This document shows, in pieces, positions 59,868 to 64,000 of a stretch of DNA of 64,000 nt (the first letter of the stretch is position 1; each line of letters starts with the position of its first letter). Origin of the DNA: an uncultured Alphaproteobacteria bacterium (GTDB lineage: Bacteria > Pseudomonadota > Alphaproteobacteria > CAAHEQ01 > UBA3637). The notes below the pieces were generated by a model that saw only the letters and a list, made by a program, of their open reading frames with translations, made no database searches and was not told where the DNA came from. The DNA lies in the NCBI GenBank assembly GCA_949292205.1, contig CASEYR010000001.1, positions 91,530 to 155,529 of the forward strand. The letters are read 5' to 3'. The position numbers and the translations under genes are program-made.

Positions 59868-60215
59868 TTACATATTGCGTGTCCTGAAATTCCCCAAACA
59901 GTCATTCACTTTAGATTCTATGAAACGATTAATCTGATGAGCAATTTTTTCAGATATTTTGGGTTTTGAAACTTCTTTTAACAGCCGAATACGTTCGTCT
60001 GATGATAACTTTGAAAAACGCGCAACAAAAGACCCAACCCTTACTTTATCCAACATGGAAATCTCTTTTTTTTCAGGATAAAAAACTGCCACTAACGTTC
60101 CCATGGATATATTTTTTTGATCCAAATAATTTTTTAAAGCCAATGGGATGCTTTGTCTGACTGATAACGGATATTTCCTGAGTTGTTCCAATAAAATATG
60201 ATATTCTAAATTCAT
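59868..60215 (-). CDS. Unrecognised helical protein
   Basis: 115 residues from the ATG at 60215 (six bp after an ATGGAG ribosome site; an alternative start is at 60233). Predicted all-helical: YHILLEQLRKYPLSVRQSIP, FSKLSSDERIRLLKEV, KIAHQINRFIESKV. Resembles a repeat in the neighbouring 61.9-kb protein (L-x-x-L...R...I-x-x-L). Function unknown. Confidence 0.6.
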   Translation of the reverse strand: MNLEYHILLEQLRKYPLSVRQSIPLALKNYLDQKNISMGTLVAVFYPEKKEISMLDKVRVGSFVARFSKLSSDERIRLLKEVSKPKISEKIAHQINRFIESKVNDCLGNFRTRNM

Positions 60216-60375
60216 TTTTTGCTCCATAAACATTGTTAAAAATTATACATCAAAAAAGAAAAAAATCAAATAATCAAAAATATACAAAAGCATACATAAA
60301 AAAGAAGTAGCTTGTTATTCAAAAATAAAATACATATCTGTAATTGTGCGGTCGGTTTATATCGTTATCAAAATA

Positions 60376-60450
60376 TGGTGGGTGCGACAGGGATTGAACC
60401 TGTGACCCCTACCGTGTGAAGGTAATGCTCTCCCGCTGAGCTACGCACCC
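60376..60450 (-). tRNA. tRNA-Val(CAC)
   Basis: 75-nt cloverleaf on the minus strand with encoded CCA; acceptor GGGTGCG pairs with CGCACCC, anticodon loop TTCACAC gives CAC, D-loop AGCGGGAGAG. Confidence 0.93.
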
Positions 60451-60516
60451 AGATTCAACGAGCTTCTTTATACATTTCTTTCCCCAAAATGTCAAGACCT
60501 AATTCAGAAAAATTTC

Positions 60517-61704
60517 TCAACCGTTAGAGCGCCTGTTCTGAATGGTCGCAATTAACGTCGGGGAAAGTGTTTTGGGCGTCAAATCATTATTTCTACTTGA
60601 AGCTAGCTCAGATCTGACCGTTTCATCATTTTGAACTATATTCGCCAATAAGGGCTCCTTTCCTGCCTCTTTTTCTAATTGCGCCATCAGTTTTTTATTT
60701 TGTGATAATGCCACAAGATATTGGTTTCTTAGAGACTCTTTTCCTTCTGAAACGGCTTTATCCCCCTCTTTTGTCCATGTATAAACAGCACTATTGTCAT
60801 TTTGTTGATGTCTTAACATATCAATCATGGCAGCCGCCTCAGGTATAGACTTAATCTCACCGTATGGAGACGTCAAATCTTGAACAATATACTGTTCTAA
60901 AACAGGTTCAACGATGGCATGTGTATCGTGTTCCATATAACCTGTTTTTTTGTAGTTTTCCTCCTGTGCTTTTGCGGAAAAACCAATACTGGAAAGTGTG
61001 AAAATATCTTTCAATCCATCAACAACAAAGTTGCCGGTTTCCCCCATTAAATTATTTTTATCTCGGAATGCATGCGACACTTCTGGAACAAAATCGGAAA
61101 CATCATTGATATAGATGTATCCACGACCTCCGGGGGAGTAGTTAGAACGTCCGTGATCTAATAAGCTTGCCGTCCAAGAGTTGTCATCTTTTGTGTATGA
61201 AATACCCGGATTTCCTGCGGCCTCCAGGACGTCGTAAATTCGTTCTTGTAATTCTTCTTTTCCTCCTGTGGCTAATGGATTTGAGGAAAGATATTCTGCA
61301 GCATCCGCTATGATTTTTTGCTCATACTCCGTATAAGGATTATCTTTTGGTAATTGTGGGGCTTCGGATTTGCTGGAAGCTTTCTTTTGAGCCCCTATAA
61401 CATCGTCATAGTTAAAATTTCTCTTACCGTCTTGCGTTACTAAATCTAACGTTTTCATAACGTATGACATATCGGGGCGAACTTGCGTTTTTCGTTTCTG
61501 AAGAGAAGCATAGGCTTGGGAAAAACTTGGCTTGTTGCTTGTATCATTTTCAACCTGAGTCGCAACTGGGGTGTCTGATTCCGCCTCTGTCGTCGTTTCT
61601 GCACGAGCCTCTGTTCCGGCTAATCCTGCCGTAATGCCTGCCGTCAAAGCCGCCGCTTGGACTGTTTTCTGGACGGATTGCTTTAATGTATCACGTAATC
61701 CCAT
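60517..61704 (-). CDS. Unrecognised exported or surface protein
   Basis: 395 residues from the ATG at 61704 (GGAGG seven bases upstream); an earlier ATG at 61716 is less likely. N-terminal AALTAGITAGLAGTEARAETTT looks like an export signal with cleavage after ARA. The rest is soluble and charged, with a notable VPEVSHAFRDKNN segment and EHDTHAIVEP. I cannot place it in a family; possible peptidase-like His residues are only suggestive. Minus strand, single gene. Confidence 0.6.
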   Translation of the reverse strand: MGLRDTLKQSVQKTVQAAALTAGITAGLAGTEARAETTTEAESDTPVATQVENDTSNKPSFSQAYASLQKRKTQVRPDMSYVMKTLDLVTQDGKRNFNYDDVIGAQKKASSKSEAPQLPKDNPYTEYEQKIIADAAEYLSSNPLATGGKEELQERIYDVLEAAGNPGISYTKDDNSWTASLLDHGRSNYSPGGRGYIYINDVSDFVPEVSHAFRDKNNLMGETGNFVVDGLKDIFTLSSIGFSAKAQEENYKKTGYMEHDTHAIVEPVLEQYIVQDLTSPYGEIKSIPEAAAMIDMLRHQQNDNSAVYTWTKEGDKAVSEGKESLRNQYLVALSQNKKLMAQLEKEAGKEPLLANIVQNDETVRSELASSRNNDLTPKTLSPTLIATIQNRRSNG

Positions 61705-61870
61705 AATGTCCTCCAATATCGGTCAAAAAACACTAAACTTTTATTTTTTAATTATAGCAAGCTTTTTCTTTTTCGTCAAGTTGTTTGAAATTTATAAAAT
61801 CATTCTTGAAAAAAGAACAGATATAATGTATATTTTGTGAACAATTACTTTGATAAAAGGAGATACGAGA

Positions 61871-62746
61871 ATGCAAAATCAAAGTTGGGATGATATTATC
61901 TCTCAATTTGCCTTGGGACAACAAAGAATTTTAAGTTTTTTCAGCAAACTGGTATCTACCTACCCTGAAAATAAGAGACAGGAGATCATACAATTAATTG
62001 GAGAAACGGCTGATGAAATGGAGCATCATGGATATTATAGCTCTCCTTATCATAGCGATTTATCCGAAGGATTAAAAAAATTACTTGGTCTATCTTCACA
62101 TACGGCGGAAGCTTTTATGATGAGTTATCAATTGGCAACTCCTGCCATTCGGAAAAATTTGAAAAATGAGATTGGACAGAAATCCGAAAAAAATGTCTGT
62201 TCATCTTCTTTGCTAAGAAATCAAAGGTCTATTATATATCGTTCCATTCTTAAAAACAAATTAAATCGATATGCCGATAAAATCCCCTCTTTGGGCGACA
62301 AAATTTTATGGGTACAAATGCCTCCTTTAAGAAGTCTGAATCATAAAGATATAAATAGCAACCATCCTTTACAAGCTATATTTTTCCGTTTAGCACAGCT
62401 ACCCGCATCAAAAAGACACCAAGTGAGAAATCTGATTCTGAAGAGTCGGCAACTGACTAATCTGTCAGGGATTGACAGAGGTATTTCATATCTGGCACAA
62501 AAAATGCTACCTATATTGGATATTAGTCAGTTGGCAAGATATCCGTCTAAAAAACAAAAAAAGCATTCTTTGAAAGTAAAGAGGTTATATAATATATTAA
62601 AAATATTTGGATTCCTTTTGTTAACACAACATCCTCAAGATCAAGATGACTGGATGAAAACAATGGAAATAAAACGTCAAAATCAAATCAGAAAACTATT
62701 TTTCTATAATAATTTAAAATACGGACATTATTGCTGTTGTGAATAA
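61871..62746 (+). CDS. Unrecognised helical-repeat protein
   Basis: 291 residues from the ATG at 61871 after AGGAGA. All-helical, basic; repeated units LSFFSKLVSTYPENKRQEIIQLI and IFFRLAQLPASKRHQVRNLIL. Ends KYGHYCCCE. Resembles the 115-residue protein at 59.9-60.2 kb. No function known. Followed by a terminator and valS. Confidence 0.6.
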   Translation: MQNQSWDDIISQFALGQQRILSFFSKLVSTYPENKRQEIIQLIGETADEMEHHGYYSSPYHSDLSEGLKKLLGLSSHTAEAFMMSYQLATPAIRKNLKNEIGQKSEKNVCSSSLLRNQRSIIYRSILKNKLNRYADKIPSLGDKILWVQMPPLRSLNHKDINSNHPLQAIFFRLAQLPASKRHQVRNLILKSRQLTNLSGIDRGISYLAQKMLPILDISQLARYPSKKQKKHSLKVKRLYNILKIFGFLLLTQHPQDQDDWMKTMEIKRQNQIRKLFFYNNLKYGHYCCCE

Positions 62747-62752
62747 TTATCA

Positions 62753-62781
62753 AAAAAGACAGGAAAGCCTCCTGTCTTTTT
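62753..62781 (+). terminator. Rho-independent terminator before valS
   Basis: AAAAAGACAGGA (62753-62764) pairs with TCCTGTCTTTTT (62770-62781), five-nt loop, then TTTG. Confidence 0.85.
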
Positions 62782-62852
62782 TTGTTTTTTCCCTTGATTT
62801 TCAAAAAAGGATACGATAAAATGCCCTCATTCATTTTAGAAAAGGAAAAATC

Positions 62853-64000
62853 ATGTCTCAATATAAAGAAATAAAAGCGTTAGATGATAAATTTAACTCG
62901 GCCGCCATTGAAGAACGAGCCGTCCATTTTTGGGAAAATAATAATATTTATGCCTATGATAAAACGGCCTCACGCGAACAAACGTTTGTGGTCGATACGC
63001 CGCCACCGACTGTATCCGGATCTTTACATATCGGACACATCTTTTCCTATACGCAAACAGATGTAATGGTTCGCTATAACCGTATGAAAGGAAAATCTAT
63101 TTTCTATCCTATCGGTTGGGATGATAATGGATTGCCGACGGAACGGCGCGTCCAAAATTACTATAACATTGCATGTAACCCTGCTCTGCCCTATGATCCG
63201 AACTTTAAACCTGTTCATAATCCAAAAGCAGAAGGCGGACGGCAGGAAGTGTCTCGGCAGAACTTTATTGAGGCTTGTGAAGAGTTAACACGTGTTGATG
63301 AGCAGGCTTTTGAAGATATTTTCCATAAAATCGGACATTCGTATGATTGGAGCTTGAAATATACGACTATTGGTCCAAAAGCGATTGTTGAATCACAGAA
63401 GTCTTTCTTGGACTTAGTTGAAAAAGGAATGGCTCGTTCTGTTGAAGCTCCGACAATGTGGGATGTTACTTTCCAATCCGCTATTGCTCAGGCTGAAATA
63501 GAGGATCGGGAAACGGCCGGTTTCTTCCACGATATTCGTTTCCGTGTTGAAGGATCGGACACTACCTTTACAATTGCCACAACACGCCCTGAATTTTTAC
63601 CGGCTTGTATCGCAGTTGTTGCTCATCCTGACGATGAACGATATAAACCGTTCTTTGGTAAAAAGGCTATCGTTCCGTTGTTTGATATTCCTGTTCCGAT
63701 TATTCCTTCTGAACATGCAGAAATGGATAAGGGAACCGGTATTATGATGGTCTGTACATTCGGAGACGCTGCCGACGTTGCTTGGTGGAAACAGTCCGGA
63801 TTACCAATTAAACAAATCATTGGTTTAGACGGTAGAATTATTGATCAGGAATACGGACAGGGTAATTTTGTTTCTTTGAATGCGGAAAAAGCAAAGGCAT
63901 ATTACGATCAAATTATCGGACTTAAAGTCAAAGATGCTCGGGCTAAAATTGTTGATTTTCTGCGTGAGTCCGGAGACTTATTGGCTGAACCTAAACCGTT
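62853..64000 (+). CDS. valS: Valyl-tRNA synthetase (N-terminal part; continues past window)
   Basis: 382 complete codons from ATG 62853 after AAAGGAAA. Class I signature in SGSLHIGHIFSYTQTD (HIGH); GWDDNGLPTERRVQN and the CP1 editing region (FTIATTRPEFLPACIAVV) follow. The sequence style, short and GWDDNGLPTERRVQ, is like the archaeal-type ValRS known from Rickettsia and other Alphaproteobacteria (recollection). Charges tRNA-Val such as that at 60.4 kb. Confidence 0.95.
   Translation, partial: MSQYKEIKALDDKFNSAAIEERAVHFWENNNIYAYDKTASREQTFVVDTPPPTVSGSLHIGHIFSYTQTDVMVRYNRMKGKSIFYPIGWDDNGLPTERRVQNYYNIACNPALPYDPNFKPVHNPKAEGGRQEVSRQNFIEACEELTRVDEQAFEDIFHKIGHSYDWSLKYTTIGPKAIVESQKSFLDLVEKGMARSVEAPTMWDVTFQSAIAQAEIEDRETAGFFHDIRFRVEGSDTTFTIATTRPEFLPACIAVVAHPDDERYKPFFGKKAIVPLFDIPVPIIPSEHAEMDKGTGIMMVCTFGDAADVAWWKQSGLPIKQIIGLDGRIIDQEYGQGNFVSLNAEKAKAYYDQIIGLKVKDARAKIVDFLRESGDLLAEPKP

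Overview
The window looks like a chromosomal segment of a low-GC alphaproteobacterium. The support is the AddAB recombination pair instead of RecBCD, a MurU/AmgK peptidoglycan-recycling pair, a DUF2497 (PopZ-type) pole protein, a SecB/Tim44-like/MltA/Smr/TsaD run, and a valyl-tRNA synthetase of the Rickettsia type. The prepilin-like protein and the small DUF2188/DUF3768 proteins resemble those of uncultured animal-gut Alphaproteobacteria; that placement is inference. Genes are tightly packed, with many 4-base start/stop overlaps.

Layout. 1-11.6 kb: housekeeping genes (addA partial, addB, murU-like, amgK-like, tsaE, a nuclease, secB on the minus strand; Tim44-like, mltA, smr, tsaD, trxA on the plus strand). 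11.7-19.7 kb: mixed host/accessory genes including tRNA-Gln, alr, a nitroreductase, a WYL regulator next to a possible PD-(D/E)XK protein, and an agmatine-deiminase-family enzyme. 20.0-34.3 kb: a 14.2-kb genomic island inserted in the 3' end of tRNA-Leu(UAA), bounded by a 17-bp direct repeat and carrying its own tyrosine integrase. It holds a serine resolvase, a restriction-modification module (two N6-type methylase ORFs plus a GIY-YIG/helicase ORF broken by a 7-bp tandem duplication), a cluster of small proteins, a Fic protein with its own operator-like promoter, an HUH replication-type protein, a C5 cytosine methylase and an IS1-like zinc-ribbon/HTH protein. 34.5-39.7 kb: SPOR protein, nagZ, site-2 protease, serS and a cysteine-rich prepilin-like protein. 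39.75-44.9 kb: a structured non-coding region (large inverted repeat, KOPS-like octamers, three perfect DnaA boxes) leading into a dif-like site, where a complete 4.6-kb gokushovirus-like microvirus prophage is integrated between two dif-like sites. 45.0-52.4 kb: adk-like, phosphodiesterase-like MBL protein, tatD, holB, tmk, dac, rlpA and mltB on the minus strand. 52.5-64 kb: five tRNAs minus one (Ser, Cys, Asn, Val), endonuclease I, nfo, TspO, an alpha/beta hydrolase with a suspect N-terminus, comF, PopZ-like, tolC, three unrecognised proteins and the start of valS.

How it fits together. Cell-wall metabolism recurs: MltA, MltB, RlpA, DacA-type carboxypeptidase and Alr build or cut peptidoglycan, while NagZ, AmgK and MurU would recycle it. 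The gene direction on both sides of 40 kb (serS operon rightward, adk-mltB operon leftward), the dif-like core and two KOPS-like octamers pointing at it fit a replication terminus; the DnaA boxes beside it do not fit easily and are flagged. The two mobile elements use two different host features, a tRNA gene (phage-type integrase) and dif (host XerCD). The most notable items are the dif-integrated microvirus, the DnaA-box cluster next to it, and the island's frameshifted restriction gene whose frame is exactly restored by removing one 7-bp repeat copy.
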